DNA from: Colias croceus | Lineage: Eukaryota > Arthropoda > Insecta > Lepidoptera > Pieridae | NCBI RefSeq assembly: GCF_905220415.1 | Contig: NC_059547.1 | Location: forward strand, 1,624,501 to 1,688,500 | DNA length: 64,000 nt | Direction of reading: 5' to 3' | Shown here: positions 11,551 through 23,380 of the stretch, one piece after another | Layout: every line of letters starts with the position of its first letter | How positions within the stretch are numbered: the stretch's first letter is position 1 | Made by a program: the position numbers and the translations under genes | The notes under the pieces: model-generated | Databases searched by the model: none | Seen by the model: the letters and a program-made list of their open reading frames with translations, nothing else | Told to the model about the DNA's origin: nothing

Positions 11551-11767
11551 AATTACAAGCAAACAAAAAACTGTATTGTATTGGAACAAACTTCAAAGAT
11601 ATACTAAAAATCGCTACCGCTTTTGACTCGGGCCAAGTGATAAGAAACAGCGAATTTGATCACACTGTCGACTAGAACATTCCACAATGATTTTTATTAA
11701 GTGCAGACCTCTTATTTTCTTAGGTTCAATTTAAAATGAAGGGATCGTGAAACATATGCCTTATCTA

Positions 11768-11943
11768 TCCATACTAATATTATAAATGCGAAAGTAACTC
11801 TGTCTGTCTGTAACTCAATCACGCCTAAACTACTGAACCAATTTGCATGAAATTTGGTATGGAGATATTTTGATACCCGAGAAAGGAAGGCTACCTTTTA
11901 TTTCGAAATATGCACCACGGGCGAAGCCGGGGCGGACCACTAG
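11768..11943 (+). mobile_element. Helitron-like element, Hel-A (clean ends)
   Basis: It begins TCCATACTAATATTATAAAT after a host A and ends in a GGC-GAA-GCC hairpin plus CTAG before a host T, the textbook A|T Helitron insertion. It carries the CTGTCTGTCTG microsatellite near the 5' end. There is no coding capacity. Confidence 0.85.
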
Positions 11944-12342
11944 TATCTTATATATCTTATTTCCTTATTCTATGGAGTGTTTCAAATTGGTTTAAGTAAG
12001 TGCGTCAATGTTTGAATAAACATTCAATATGATGTGGAAACTATAAATTATTAGTAATAGACTATCGAGGGAAATTTAAAGAGAAATACTTCATCATGGA
12101 TGAAAAACTCATGGATAAGTCGTGGTCATATCGTAGATTTGATCATTTCATGATATGAGTGGCCATTTCACGAAATGGTCGCATATCGTGAAATGGCCAA
12201 CATAGTTTGATCAGATCGTTAAATCGTCAACGTTTGACGATTTGGTCATCCACATTTGGCCAGATCGTATAAAATATAAAGAGTCCATAAAATATTAAAA
12301 AAATTCAGAATTCTAAAAACTTGTTTAATGTCATTAAAGTTA

Positions 12343-12505
12343 GTGCCGCGGCAGCGGCCGGCGAATGCCAGAAGCGAATCGTTTTTGCAATAGAAAACAG
12401 TTAGGTTAGGTTAGGTTAGACTTTGATAAACAACGCACGAGCCGAGCGAGCAAAGCGAGCGTGCCGCGGCAGCGGCCGGCGAGTGCCAGAAGCGGATCGC
12501 TTTTT
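12343..12505. repeat. Direct repeat of a 44-bp GC-rich unit
   Basis: Two copies, starting at 12,343 and 12,461, open with GTGCCGCGGCAGCGGCCGGC and continue TGCCAGAAGCG; they differ at about three bases. They lie inside the 12,119 element, flanking the TTAGG run and a GAGCGAGCAAAGCGAGCG stretch. Confidence 0.7.
12401..12419 (+). repeat. Short interstitial TTAGG array
   Basis: Three full TTAGG units and a partial TTAG. TTAGG is the ancestral insect telomere repeat, but an array this short inside a transposon gives no sign of a real chromosome end. Confidence 0.6.
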
Positions 12506-12981
12506 AAAAAACAAACAATTATAATAATATAGTAGTAGTTTCTTAAATTATTTTATTTAAGTCGCATTTTTTCTTAAATACATATAAGATATCCACATTT
12601 TCCATAGTACTCGTACCTCTTCGTCGTAAATTCTTTGCTATGACTTTCTTCATAATATTGTTATTAAACGAATTATGAACTTTTTAACTGCGATAATTTA
12701 ATTTTCGCCAGCGGCCGCCATCTTATCACATAAACACAGAGCTTGCAGCGCCTCTACCAACGATTAATGTAACTATTTTACGATATGATCAAATAATTTT
12801 GATCATTTCATGAAAAAACCGTGCGTTAATTGGCCATATCGTGAAACGATTTCTTATCATTGATCTGCCCAAACCACATCATGATGTGGCCAAACTAAAT
12901 TGGCCATTTCACGATATGCGACCATTTCGTGAAATGGCCACTCATATCATGAAATGATCAAATCTACGACATGACCACGAC

Positions 12982-13521
12982 AGATATACATTGAACATTA
13001 ATTTACAGCCTTTTTACTTAGAATTTAAATAATTTCGATACATATTTAATAGCAGGTTTTAATTTAAAGGTAAAAGACCAAATCATCAACCTTTGGTCAG
13101 ATATTTAAATAAATAAAAAATGCTTTCGATTTTGTTAAAAAAAGACGAATCAAATCATCATAATACCTACAAAATCGCTCATTTATTGACTGTACATGTA
13201 TGGAAATTGTTTATGTATTACAAAAAATCCTCATACAGCGTTTTACACTCAACCAATTACGTTCATAATGTCAGGTGAAAATGGCCACAAACATTAGCTT
13301 CCAAGGGCCTTGCGAAACTTTTCCATTACAGCAAATACGTTCAAACTGAAAACATGACGTCAAAACACTCCTGGGAGACAAGTCGTGACGCTCTAAAGTT
13401 TAAGGTGGCCACTAAACTAGATGGAAATCATCAACCCTTTTTTTATGGAGAAATAGATTGAGCTAAATATAGCTAAGCAGTAGTGGATAATAGGTGAAGA
13501 CCTCAGACATATTATAGTCGA
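12982..13521. other. AT-rich sequence, nothing recognised
   Basis: No gene, frame or repeat boundary is supported. Confidence 0.45.
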
Positions 13522-13714
13522 CTAGCTGTGCCCCGCGGTTTCACCCGCATTGCTCCGCATCTGTTGGTCTTAGGGTGATGTAGCCTATAACCTTCCTGAT
13601 AAATGGGCTAATATCTAACACAGAAAGAATTTTTCAAATCGGATTCAGTAGTTCCTGAGATTAGCGCGTTCAAACAAACAAACAAGCTCTTCAGCTTTAT
13701 AATGTTAGTATAGA
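13522..13714 (-). mobile_element. Helitron-like element, Hel-B
   Basis: Complementary strand: TCTATACTAACATTATAAAG to a GCGGGTGAAACCGCGG hairpin and CTAG. Full length and little decayed. Confidence 0.8.
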
Positions 13715-13721
13715 TAAGTCG

Positions 13722-13884
13722 GAGGTTATACCGGGTAAGTGTGCAGAAAATAAATAAATTTCTCAATTTATCTGTACATGTGAACGCAAAAGAAATCGTG
13801 AGGAAACCGGCGTGTCCTAGAATCAAGAGTTCGACGAGATGTGACATCTGCCAATCCGCATTTGGCCAACGTGGTCGATGATGG
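13722..13884 (+). repeat. Fragment of a dispersed insect retroelement
   Basis: The blocks GTGAGGAAACCGGC and CATCTGCCAATCCGCATTTG followed by CCAACGTGGTCGATGATGG resemble a repeat segment I remember as widespread in insect genomes. The class (SINE or LINE tail) is uncertain. The overlapping minus-strand frame of 107 codons crosses two unrelated repeats and is not a gene. Confidence 0.45.
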
Positions 13885-14955
13885 CAATGATAGTGATGAT
13901 TATGAAATCTAGGTATATCATGAACGTACAACTGCAGCGCGAGACATCAAGCTTTTTGATTGTATAATTACTTTTATTCGTCATAGATGGATTGGATACT
14001 TACTTTTTATTTTACTTTTATGGAACTATTTTTATTATTGATACAAAACGCCCAGTTAAAGGCTCGAATAGTAAACGCACAGATAGCCCACACGGCACTA
14101 GATAACGCGTTAAACCTCAAGCGGCTCGTCGACCGGCCTACCTGACAGCATGTTTCCCGCCTTTATTGGAAAAAAGAAGACCATTCTTTTTTATTAGACT
14201 CGTAAATTGTATAAGTCTCGTACTGGCAACTATGTGATTTAAAACAATATTCAGGGGTTGTTCTAAATTAGAATGATTTTGAATTGAACGAAATTTTTTG
14301 GAAGGATTACCAAATAGTTATCTTGATGAGATTCCTGAATCGATTGTAAGATTGTATAATCAAATCAATACTCTTTAATTTCTTAAATATAAATCTTTAA
14401 AATTTAAAGTAGAAAAATATTCTCAACCATCCTTAATATCCATTAATTCAGCACACAATCCATAAAGTGAACTATAAAATTTTCCATCACCAAAACATCG
14501 GCCATAAATAAGTTGTATTGCTGCAAATATAGTGAAATAAACAGAACGCCATAAATCGGGCGCAGTAATGCGTTTTGAGCTGAAATAATATCCAGCTAGA
14601 TGGTTTCCTCGTTGTCTCTGCAGTTCTTCGGGAAACTTTTAAAATGGAACCGTATTTATTAGCCGCAATCGATTTTGTGCCAACCTCGCCTGATGACGCG
14701 TTAGCGTATTGTCTGCCAAAAGTTTTTGGGACAATAATAATGATATAAAAACTTTTTAGCGTTCAACTTTTTTAAGGAACGGGGACGTGTTTTGTATTCT
14801 GTTTGACGTGTAAGGTCATTCACTCGCTTCTTGAGTTTTGTCGTTTTGATAATGGAGGAGTTGTAGGATGAGTTCTTTTTTATGAATATAAATAGCTTAA
14901 AAATTTATATCTGCATAAATATGTATATATTTTTCAAGTTCATATCGAAGTTAAA
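13885..14955. other. Unassigned sequence
   Basis: Mostly AT-rich, with a GC-richer piece at about 14,050-14,160. I recognise neither a gene nor a repeat. Confidence 0.4.
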
Positions 14956-15142
14956 TCCTTACTAATATTATAAATGCGAAAGTAACTCTGTCTGTCTGTC
15001 TGTCTGTTACTCAATCACGCCTAAACTACTAAACCAATTTGCATGAAATTTGGTATGGAGATATTTTGATACCCGAGAAAGGACATAGGCTACCTTTTAT
15101 TGCGAAATATGTACCACGGGCGAAGCCGGGGCGGACCTCTAG
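14956..15142 (+). mobile_element. Helitron-like element, Hel-A (clean ends)
   Basis: It runs from TCCTTACTAATATTATAAAT after a host A to CTAG before a host T. It has four CTGT units and an intact CACGGGCGAAGCCGGGGC hairpin. Confidence 0.85.
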
Positions 15143-15257
15143 TTTATAATAAATTTCATCAGGCTTTACTTTTGTATATGGCACAACCCAATCCTTTTAC
15201 AGTTGAGTATTATCAGTCCATTAAGTTAAGTTTTCTAAATATTTATTACTATTTTTA

Positions 15258-15463
15258 CTAGCTTTCCGTCCGCGGCTTCGCCCGCGTTTTCTAAGAAAAT
15301 CCCGTATAAATCCGGTTCTCGTGGGATTTCCGGGATAAAACCTATCTTATGTGTTAATCCAAATTACCCTCCATATGTTTGCTAAATTTCATTATAATCG
15401 GTTCGGTTGTATTTGCGTGAAAGAGTAACGAATATAGGTACACGCCTACACATATTAGTAGGA
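15258..15463 (-). mobile_element. Helitron-like element, Hel-D
   Basis: Complementary strand: starts TCCTACTAATATG, lacks the microsatellite, and ends GCGGGCGAAGCCGCGGACGG plus CTAG. Confidence 0.75.
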
Positions 15464-15612
15464 TTTATTTCATGAACTAAAAATAGGTAACTAGGTACGT
15501 AATTAGAAATTAAAACACATTTAACGAAAACATAGTGCCATTTTTTGCAAAGTTTCGTTAGCTAACGATTTGTTGCTTTCAGAAAATGAAGACTATAAGT
15601 AGCATAAATTTT

Positions 15613-15809
15613 CCCGTCCGATTAGGGCCCTTCTGGCCTCCTCCACTCAAGCGACAGCTCAAGCCGAGGTTCGTGGTCCCCGTCAAGGGGGGACGCCCTT
15701 GTGCATGTCGCTACCAGGGTGAACCTTCAGTTCACCCCCGCGTCCGCGTTAAAATGTAGAAGCCCTTCTGGCTAACATTGAGAAACACCTTACAAAAAAA
15801 AAAAAAGAA
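15613..15809 (+). mobile_element. 5'-truncated LINE 3' end with 12-bp target duplication
   Basis: A GC-rich ~180-bp segment ends in a run of 13 A (interrupted near its end by GAAA). The sequence AGCATAAATTTT lies just before it (15,601-15,612) and just after the A-run (15,810-15,821). A poly(A) tail inside a perfect 12-bp direct repeat is the signature of target-primed insertion of a non-LTR retrotransposon. Only untranslated sequence is left, so I cannot name the clade. The short motif CCCTTCTGGC occurs near both ends of the segment. Confidence 0.8.
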
Positions 15810-15886
15810 AGCATAAATTTTAAGTTTCAAATAATCAATGTTACTACGAAATAATATGAAGTAAATTTTTTGAAAAAAAAAAACAA

Positions 15887-16303
15887 AAACCGACTTCAAG
15901 ACTATACTTATATTATGTACAAATTTAAACTAAAAAGTAGAATCACATTCAAATTCGATGGTATTACATAATTTTGTTACAGAGATCCCATACTCCTACC
16001 ATTCATCATCAGCTCAGCAACATCAGATGGTGACCATTAGATGCAAAAATCTACATATATTAAGATAATTTCTGATAAACAGTGTATATGCCTTCAAAAT
16101 TTGAGGGATTCCCTCGATTTCCCCAGGATCCCATCATCAGATCCTGACCTGGTGACAATGGGACCACCTCTGACGTATGACCTACCAAATAAAAAAGAAT
16201 TATTCAAATCGGTTTATAATTGCCGGAGTAATCGCGTTACAAATATACAAAAAAAAATACAGTCGAATTGATAACCTCCTCCTTTTTTTGAAGTCGGTTA
16301 AAA
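15887..16303 (-). mobile_element. Element with AACCGACTTC inverted ends
   Basis: AAAACCGACTTCAA at the left is inverted as TTGAAGTCGGTTAAAA at the right. On the minus strand the start reads CTTCAAAAAAAGGAGGAGG and then TTATCAATTCG, as in the element at 38,019, so the two belong to one family in opposite orientations. No target duplication was resolved. The 76-codon frame at 16,041 lies inside and is not credible. Confidence 0.65.
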
Positions 16304-16587
16304 AGTAACCAAATCCTAATCTATTATTGCATATCATTTGATGTCACTCAGAGTACAAACCATCTCTATGAATACTTCGGATTGGGTCACCTATAATGAG
16401 ATGAATGCTTATTTGCTTACAAATCCAGTCAAAAACCAATTCCCTGATTGAAGAAAAACTGAATGAATTAAAATCTTGCAATCTGGATAATTGCTAGAAT
16501 ATAAAGATAAAAACCTAAATCGTTGCTACAGTTTCTTGGAACATTAATAATAATAATTAATGAAAAATGAATCATTTTATTAAGTAA

Positions 16588-16778
16588 CTAGCTTACCGCC
16601 CGCGGCTTCGCCCGCTTTGTCTAAAACCTAATAAATTATATACTAAAACCTTCCTCTTGAATCACTCTATCTATTAAAAAAAAACCGCATCAAAAACCGT
16701 TGCTTAGTTATAAAGATTTAAGCATACAAAGCGTATTGGGACAGAGAAAGCGACTTTGTTTTATAGTAGAGGTAGTGA
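16588..16778 (-). mobile_element. Helitron-like element, Hel-E
   Basis: On the minus strand it ends AAGCGGGCGAAGCCGCGGGC and CTAG. The body has the block TAGAGTGATTCAAGAGGAAG. Unlike the 6,260 copy, this one keeps the 3' hairpin. Confidence 0.75.
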
Positions 16779-18030
16779 TTTATTATTATACAAAATTAAT
16801 TTAATCAAACGACATTTAAGATAGTTAAGAGCAAATGCAAACAATGTAACTGCAAATTAATAAAAAAAAACTTAAAAATACAAGTCATTTATTATTCATT
16901 TATTATTAGTTTATACCTAATATAAAATAATGTGCAAAATAAAGTTATAACATTCTAGAGATAAATAATTTAATACACCAAATATTATTTACGTAATAAT
17001 ATTAACATTTCTTCGAATTGGAAGCTTCAAAGGTATCTTAATAAAATCTTGGAATTAACGAAAAATATATTATATATTTATATATTTACTTTTAGAACAT
17101 CAAACATTAAGACCTTCCAAAAGCATAGATACTACATAATATGTAAAACTTTCTAAACGGAATATAAGATGAGCTGAGACTTCACTCGAATACAAAATAT
17201 ACAATGCACCTTCGTGCAACAGCAAAATTTATGTAAAACTAAACTCTATTCCCTTCAGTGAGAGTATAAATTAGTTTGCATTACCCTGAAGTTCATTCAG
17301 ACTATTAGCAAAGAACATAGATAGCATCTATATTGAGATGTTTTTCTTAATGCTGTCTCTTCATCTTAATATTATTCAGTCATTGGCTGTAATTATTTAG
17401 CTACTAGAAAAGTAAGCTTAGCTTTTCCAGTAAAATAGCTAAACTTTAGGATGAAAATATAAAAATAGAATTATCACTCACTACAATTAATGAATTTTTT
17501 TCCATACTCGGAACGTACACGGAACTATTATAGTTCCGTAACGTCCGTAATGTCGTATCGAGTGTCGTATCGTCGATTATAGACATTCATTCACCGCCGT
17601 ACACATGACCGCTCGAGCCGTCCCGACCGCTTCAACAACCGACCGCTCGAGCAGTTGCCATCGACCGCCCAAGCAGTCCATCGCTCAATGATTAAATGAA
17701 ACCAACTGAACAACAGATGCAACCAACGCCATTATAATAGTTATTATTGATGTTAATAACAACGACAAAGGACACGCATTGTCTTATCGTAATTAAATAC
17801 TCTTCACGATTTTTGCCGTATAAAAGTAACAGATGTCCTTTTTTCTTTGGAATAAAAATAAAAGTTTATTCTAAAAATACGGGCATGTATCCGTTACTTA
17901 TATGATTATCAATGTAAGAAGCGCAGTAGAAAAGTCGAAGCTCTTGAACGATTGTGTTGACAGTACGGTCACCGTGCAACTAAACGTGATCCTGTATACA
18001 GGGTGCTGTTTTACTTGAGTAATATTATAA
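16779..18030. other. Unassigned AT-rich sequence with a GC patch at its end
   Basis: No frame above 60 codons. The only notable part is the GC-rich patch at 17,519-17,690, listed separately. Confidence 0.4.
17519..17690. repeat. GC-rich patch with repeated GACCGC units and a hairpin
   Basis: It opens with a perfect small hairpin (CGGAACTATTATAGTTCCG, 17,520-17,538). GACCGC then recurs at 17,607, 17,625, 17,641 and 17,663, twice as GACCGCTCGAGC. The origin is unknown; it may be a decayed minisatellite or the end of an unrecognised element. Confidence 0.4.
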
Positions 18031-18212
18031 TTTTTTAAAGTGAAACTTTTATTACATCGTCTCAAACTTTTTGGTCTGTGTAGCGCATGTCGCGTGACGC
18101 ACGATACGTACGATAATTATCGTACATCATACGATTATTTTTAGTTAAATGTCTGTGTGAAAAAAAGTTTCACTTTTACCGTGGTTTCATAAAACCACAC
18201 AACATTTTTTTT
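18031..18212 (+). mobile_element. HINE-like element with AAAGTGAAACTTTT ends
   Basis: AAAGTGAAACTTTTATTAC near the left is inverted as AAAAAGTTTCACTTTTA near the right. A hairpin (GTGGTTTCATAAAACCAC) and CAACA plus a T-run follow. The interior includes a palindromic CGTACGATAATTATCGTAC. Two more copies, at 23,381 and 49,641, lie on the opposite strand. All three have a T-rich left border (A/T then TTTTTAAAGTG). Confidence 0.7.
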
Positions 18213-18740
18213 ATTTTCCTATTTTTGAACGAAATTAAAGGGAATTTATCAAACCTTTAATTAAAATAAGAGTAAATCTTTTCTTCTTGTATTAAATTGA
18301 AAGTATTTACTTGGAACTTTATATCTTATGTACATTTTTATGATGTTAACTTTATATTAATTATATTATGTGTGCGGTTAATCTAATCATTACATCAATT
18401 TTGAAATAAACCGCACATACTCTTGTTAAACGAAATATCCAAGAAGAAAAGCGCACTACCAAAATATTATATTATTTTTTTATACCAAATTAAAGCTGAT
18501 TTTAGTTTTAATGTTAATCTGTTGAAAACATTTTCACAGCATTAACTTTAGACAAAGGAATCACTCGATGTTCTGCGTGTAATTAAGCTTAAAAACTTTC
18601 ACCATCTCACAAGTAAAATAAACTTCTCTAATAGGGCATTTCTCGTATCTTATAATCTGGAATATAAGTTAGGTCCTGATAATATACTAAATTATAATCT
18701 TAAATTAAACAAGTACCTGTTAATATTGCATATTTTATTT

Positions 18741-18903
18741 TAATAAAAATCAATGCCACTTTTCGTTGTAATTCCATAACTCGAGAACGGCTGAACCGAT
18801 TTCGATAATTCTTTTTTTATTATATTCCTTGAAGTACGAGGATGGTTCTTATGTAGAGAAAACGTTAATATGTACCACGGGCGAAGCCGGGGCGGACCGC
18901 TAT
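18741..18903 (+). mobile_element. Helitron-like element, Hel-C
   Basis: The body matches the family from ATAACTCGAGAACGGCTGAA to CACGGGCGAAGCCGGGGC. The end reads CTAT rather than CTAG, and the 5' end is blurred. Confidence 0.7.
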
Positions 18904-18989
18904 TTATTTTAAAGTTCACTTCAATTAATTTATTAATATATTAATTAATTGTCAATATCTAAAAATATTATGTAAATATATCTATATAT

Positions 18990-19160
18990 AAAAAACGACG
19001 TGTGGCGGGGACTGCCGCGGTAAAGCTATTGCATGCTATGCCTTCAAGTCACATCTCCGCCCGTCGGAGTGGGGAGCGTGAGGTTTTTTCGTTACGGAAT
19101 TTCTCGATTCGGTCCCCGCGCCCAAGGCCCGCGATAGAAGCTATGCAATAGCTTAAAAAC
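18990..19160 (+). repeat. GC-rich dispersed-repeat-like block
   Basis: AAGCTATTGCATGCTATGCC near the start is partly inverted as AAGCTATGCAATAGCTT near the end (about 19,019 and 19,140). The core (CTCCGCCCGTCGG and CGGTCCCCGCGCCC) is much more GC-rich than its flanks. I recall similar sequence as a lepidopteran repeat but cannot assign a class. Confidence 0.4.
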
Positions 19161-20352
19161 TTTTGAGAGCACGCTGTATATCATGTTTGCAGTTCGTTCA
19201 GATATCCTACGTTTGTCGAGTGGCGCTGATCCTAGCAAATCGAACGCGTCACAATGTTTACAATACCAGCTTCACTAGCCGGTTATGAAGGCGGATTATA
19301 TTTTAACATTGTACTGTCAAATGCTGACATGTTCATTGTAAAAAAGAACACTCTGTATATCTTACTTATTATTAGCGTTATTAAATTAAATAAACATCAC
19401 GCTTCTTCCTGACTCCTGATAAACTTACATTAATCAAATAAATGAAACCTTATGTTTAAATTAAAATAGAACTTTCAATTTACATTTTGAATACTTAAGT
19501 ATATTACAGGAAAAACTTACCAAAACAAACCTACGCCTGAAAATGCAAAAGTTTAAAATATTTCTTACATGAAAATTGCAATACACTTCAATACATTATA
19601 ACTTTTACAAGACTTAATGAGTATTTTACAAAAACGTTCTAAACGAACGTACGAACTTCTCATTCATTATAGAAATATTTTTAGCGAAGCAAATATACAA
19701 TGCTTCTATCAAATAATATGAAAATACAGAATTTCCTCAAAAGCGCTCGTTATACAAATAAAAATAACCACACAATTCTGGAAATATATGTCTTCAATAT
19801 GAAATATGAATGGAACATGTCATCACTCAGCTTAACTGAAAAAAGGACAATCACAGAGAACGAAGCGACATCTATTGTGAGTCCACAAAGGAGTCTAAAA
19901 TGCATCTCGCCTCCTTTTATCGTTGATAAATTGCTGGTCGAGGAAACAATGCCGTAAAAAAACCAAAAGTTAAGATTTATTCGCTAACTCTTTGAAACCG
20001 ATTGAAAGTGGGTAAAAATAAGGGTTTTAAAAGATTTGCGAGCGCTGAAGTTAAATTAAGAAGTTATTGTTTCTTGACACAAAGAGTCGTTGGAGATCGA
20101 TGGAAAAGTCTATAAAACGGTTTTATTGGTGAAAGCAATCTTGGCGAGTTATGTGAGTAATAAAAAACAACAAGCACTTGTTTTCTTTGTACGGTTCAAA
20201 GGATTTAGTTGGGCTCGGCTTATTACATTGGTCTATAAATGTTTCTCACTCAATCTGCGAGAAATCTGGGTTCAGATCGAGATTCAAGCCGGTCAAGTGC
20301 ACGGATATATTTAAATATTTCAATGGAAAACTACTTAGCAAAATCTGAATTA
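19161..20352. other. Unassigned sequence
   Basis: Two plus-strand frames (19,700-19,957 and 20,090-20,314) have no domain, no plausible splice context and no sign of codon bias. I do not call them genes. Confidence 0.4.
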
Positions 20353-20512
20353 TCTACTATATAAAAATATGTCGGGTTTTCCTTCCTGACGCTAGAACGC
20401 ACGAACCGATTTCCACGGTTTTGCATTCGTTGGAAAGGTCTCGGGCTCCGTGAGGTTTATAGCAAAGAAAAGGTGTCTCTGGTGGCGAAACGGAGTTCGC
20501 CGGGCTTGCTAG
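20353..20512 (+). mobile_element. Helitron-like element, Hel-G
   Basis: It runs from TCTACTATATAAAAATATG after a host A to a GGCGAAACGGAGTTCGCC hairpin, a short spacer, and CTAG before a host T. The body is unlike the other families here. Confidence 0.7.
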
Positions 20513-22199
20513 TTGGTTTTAAAACTTAAGGTAAAAAAAAGCTCTACATAGAAAAATATGACTCATCCATTCATTTTTTCAAGTCTTACATTATACATTG
20601 TATTATTATGTCAATTGCATCCTAATTACAAACAAATAAAGAAATGTGAAGAAATAGACAGGTTCCTGAATCACGTTGTTTCTTTTATTGTTATTTTTAT
20701 TTAATTTATTTCAATTTACTTCAAAAATAGTCCGATTAAGAGTAGTTAGGAGGTAGAGTATTTACCATACGAAATATACTTTATAAACAAAACAGGTAAA
20801 TTAATTAAATACATTATCCTTATTGAGGTCACTAATGAAGGCATATTAATAACGACCGACCAGTCCATTCATTGGTTCGGAGCAATTTCTGTAATTAACA
20901 GTGAGATACTCCCAGTGGCAACAAGTAATATCGACGATTGGGTGTGGTACAAGGCAATGATATTATATATAGAAACAAGAGGGTACAAGGTAACCTATAC
21001 GACTATCATATTGTATGTATCATACTTATTTTATTGAGAAGAAATATTTACATACATTTCTATGTACGAAGTACGCTTTGAAATTTTCGTTATTCCTGAA
21101 ATTATTAAAAGATTAACTTCGTTTTTGTTTTTGTCTGCTGCAAGCGTTAATTTAGCGTTAATAAAAGTGTAAATATTATAATGACGAACTGTACAGCATT
21201 ATTTAGATTTAGATGGATGGATGTATGTTCATTACTCTTCTTGTTTTTATGATTGACGTTTCATGTGAGCAAGAGCAGGACACAGCTATGGTAGAAAATG
21301 GTAGAAATTTATACATTGTTTAACTTTTTATTAGAAAGTCCGTTCGTCTATAACTTAAAACACGCTTCAAAATGGACACTTAGAAGAGCAAGACCGATTT
21401 GAGGGGCACTGACAAACCGTATATTTCCCTCAGAGAATAACGTGATAGTCCTCAATTTACGTAACCGAGTAACGAACTATATCATATTATGTAGATTGTT
21501 CTCTTGTTAGTTACTATTATTTATGGTAGGATTGGTTAAATCTATTTATTAAGGATATTGAGTACCTTTAGTTACTGGCTTGTAAGGAAAATCGTTCAGT
21601 GAAACAGATTTACTTTGAGTCCCAACATATCAATGTTTTTAAATTCATAAGTTTGTGAGAATGGACGTATATATGTTTGTTATTCTTTTACGAATAAAGT
21701 AATGAAACTTGTTTACAGTATAGTCTTTTACAGTATAGTAAGTATAGGTTGTACATCGGATTAATACTTGATATAAATAAATAGCTGATTTTAGATAAAA
21801 CAATAAGAAAGTAAGCTTTATTTTTGTATTAAGATACAACTACTGAACTGATTTGGATGATATTCGACATAAAAAAAATAATGACAGAAAATAAAATTTT
21901 AAATAAAACATTAACTTATTATCCTCGAATATTTATCCACGTATGTTGAAATATTTTCAATTTGATTCCATTAAAGATTAATCGAAATGCTGAAATGCCG
22001 ATTCACGATTACTACTTTAATTATATAAATGGTTAAAGCATACTTCATTAATTTGATGATTTTGTATTCCAGAATGATTTACGAAAAAGTTTTCAATAAT
22101 ATAATTCATATTTTATATTTTAATTCTGTTGTTTTGTATATGAAACATTGTGGGACTGGATTTAATGCTTTTTATATTATTATATAATTTTATATTATA
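20513..22199. other. AT-rich sequence, nothing recognised
   Basis: One 64-codon minus-strand frame (21,645-21,839) is the only open stretch and shows no domain. No repeat boundary is seen. Confidence 0.45.
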
Positions 22200-22334
22200 C
22201 TAGAAGTCCGCCCCGGCTTCGCCCGTGGTACATATTTACGTTTTCTCTACATAAGAACCATCCTCGTACTTCAAGGAATATGTTCTCAAGTTATGCGCTT
22301 ACCAACACATTTTGGGATTCATTTTTATATTATA
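22200..22334 (-). mobile_element. Helitron-like element, Hel-C, shortened
   Basis: On the minus strand it has the family start (ATATAAAAATGAATCCC) and the terminal hairpin and CTAG, but the middle block with GAACGGCTGAACCGATTTC is deleted. The next element begins two bases away. Confidence 0.75.
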
Positions 22335-22336
22335 TA

Positions 22337-22513
22337 CTAGCTTACCGCCCGCGGCTTCGCCCGCTTTCTGTAAAACGATTTGAGATTTAAACTATCCTAT
22401 CTCTCAAGTTGGATCGAACTGCATATGGTGTGCGAATTTTATTATAATCGGTTAAGTGGTTTAGGAGTCCATTGAGGACAAACATTGTGACACGAGATTT
22501 ATATATATTAAGA
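22337..22513 (-). mobile_element. Helitron-like element, Hel-F
   Basis: Complementary strand: TCTTAATATATATAAATCTC to GCGGGCGAAGCCGCGGGCGG and CTAG. It is a good match to the plus-strand copy at 9,561. Confidence 0.8.
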
Positions 22514-22965
22514 TTAATATCTCCGTTTACTATATTCTAAAGAATAATGGATGTAATTTCTAAGAAAAAGGTAATAAAGGAGACTACTTTTAGGTGTACA
22601 TTAGGTTAGAACCCAGTAAATTTCGGCTATAAAGCTTTAACCAATGCACCTAGAGCATTTTTACTTTTAAATACTATATTTAAATATTAAAATTCCTGTA
22701 TTATTTGACGCGAAAGTGCAATCATTTTAATTCTTAGTACTAGAGGCTAAATTTCTAGCCCCAGATTTAATAAAGGTTAAATGTATTTTTAGCCTTTGTT
22801 TCTATTTCCACCAAATTCACGATTATTTTGTCAAGACTTTCGATTCCAATCACTCGAATTGGATCTTTCTTATTTATAGAGTTGTAGCCATATCACAAAT
22901 AGATATTATGCTTTGTGATTTGGTCTGTTTCATTTTACACTAGTATCCTAACTATTAGTATTAGT

Positions 22966-23153
22966 ATATACTAGTATTATAAATGCGAAAGTAACTCTGT
23001 CTGTCTGTGTCTTCTTCAAACCTCAACCACTGAACTGATTTGGATGAAAATTGGTGGTGAGATAGCTTACGACTAGAAAACTAATACAGGATACTTTTGC
23101 CCTTCAATAATTTTGGAAAAAAATTACAACACAGGCGGAGCCAGGGCGAACAG
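22966..23153 (+). mobile_element. Helitron-like element, Hel-A, diverged
   Basis: ATTATAAATGCGAAAGTAAC and the CTGTCTGTCTG tract are kept. The 3' end is decayed to GGCGGAGCCAGGGCGAACAG without CTAG. It is clearly older than the other Hel-A copies. Confidence 0.6.
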
Positions 23154-23380
23154 TTACATATAATTATTATTTAGTTAAGTACATATCGCAATATAATTGA
23201 TTAATAAATAAATATCGTATCGCTATCGAAACGAAAAGGAAAACAAATTAATAATAGTACTAACCGATCATCGGGAAAATAGGGTAAATACTAAATATAC
23301 CAAAAAGTTTATCAATTTAAGATTATCAAACTTGGAAAGAAAGCCTAATGATAGTAATAATAATTACTTTATAGTTTATT

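Larger units (their letters stand above)
12119..12981. mobile_element. 863-bp transposon with ~82-bp terminal inverted repeats
   Basis: The left end (from GTCGTGGTCATATCGTAG) and the right end are reverse complements over about 82 bp with very few differences. The arms are built from small palindromic pieces such as CATTTCATGATATGAG and CCATTTCACGAAATGG, and more copies occur inside near 12,780-12,850. No transposase frame is visible. The flanks give no convincing target duplication. The interior carries a duplicated GC-rich unit and a short TTAGG array, listed separately. Confidence 0.75.

Noticed and set aside
12401..12419. TTAGG run as evidence of a chromosome end
   Set aside because: Fewer than four units, inside a transposon, with ordinary sequence on both sides.
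13608..13931. 107-codon minus-strand frame
   Set aside because: It spans the end of a Helitron-like copy and a dispersed repeat fragment, with no domain.
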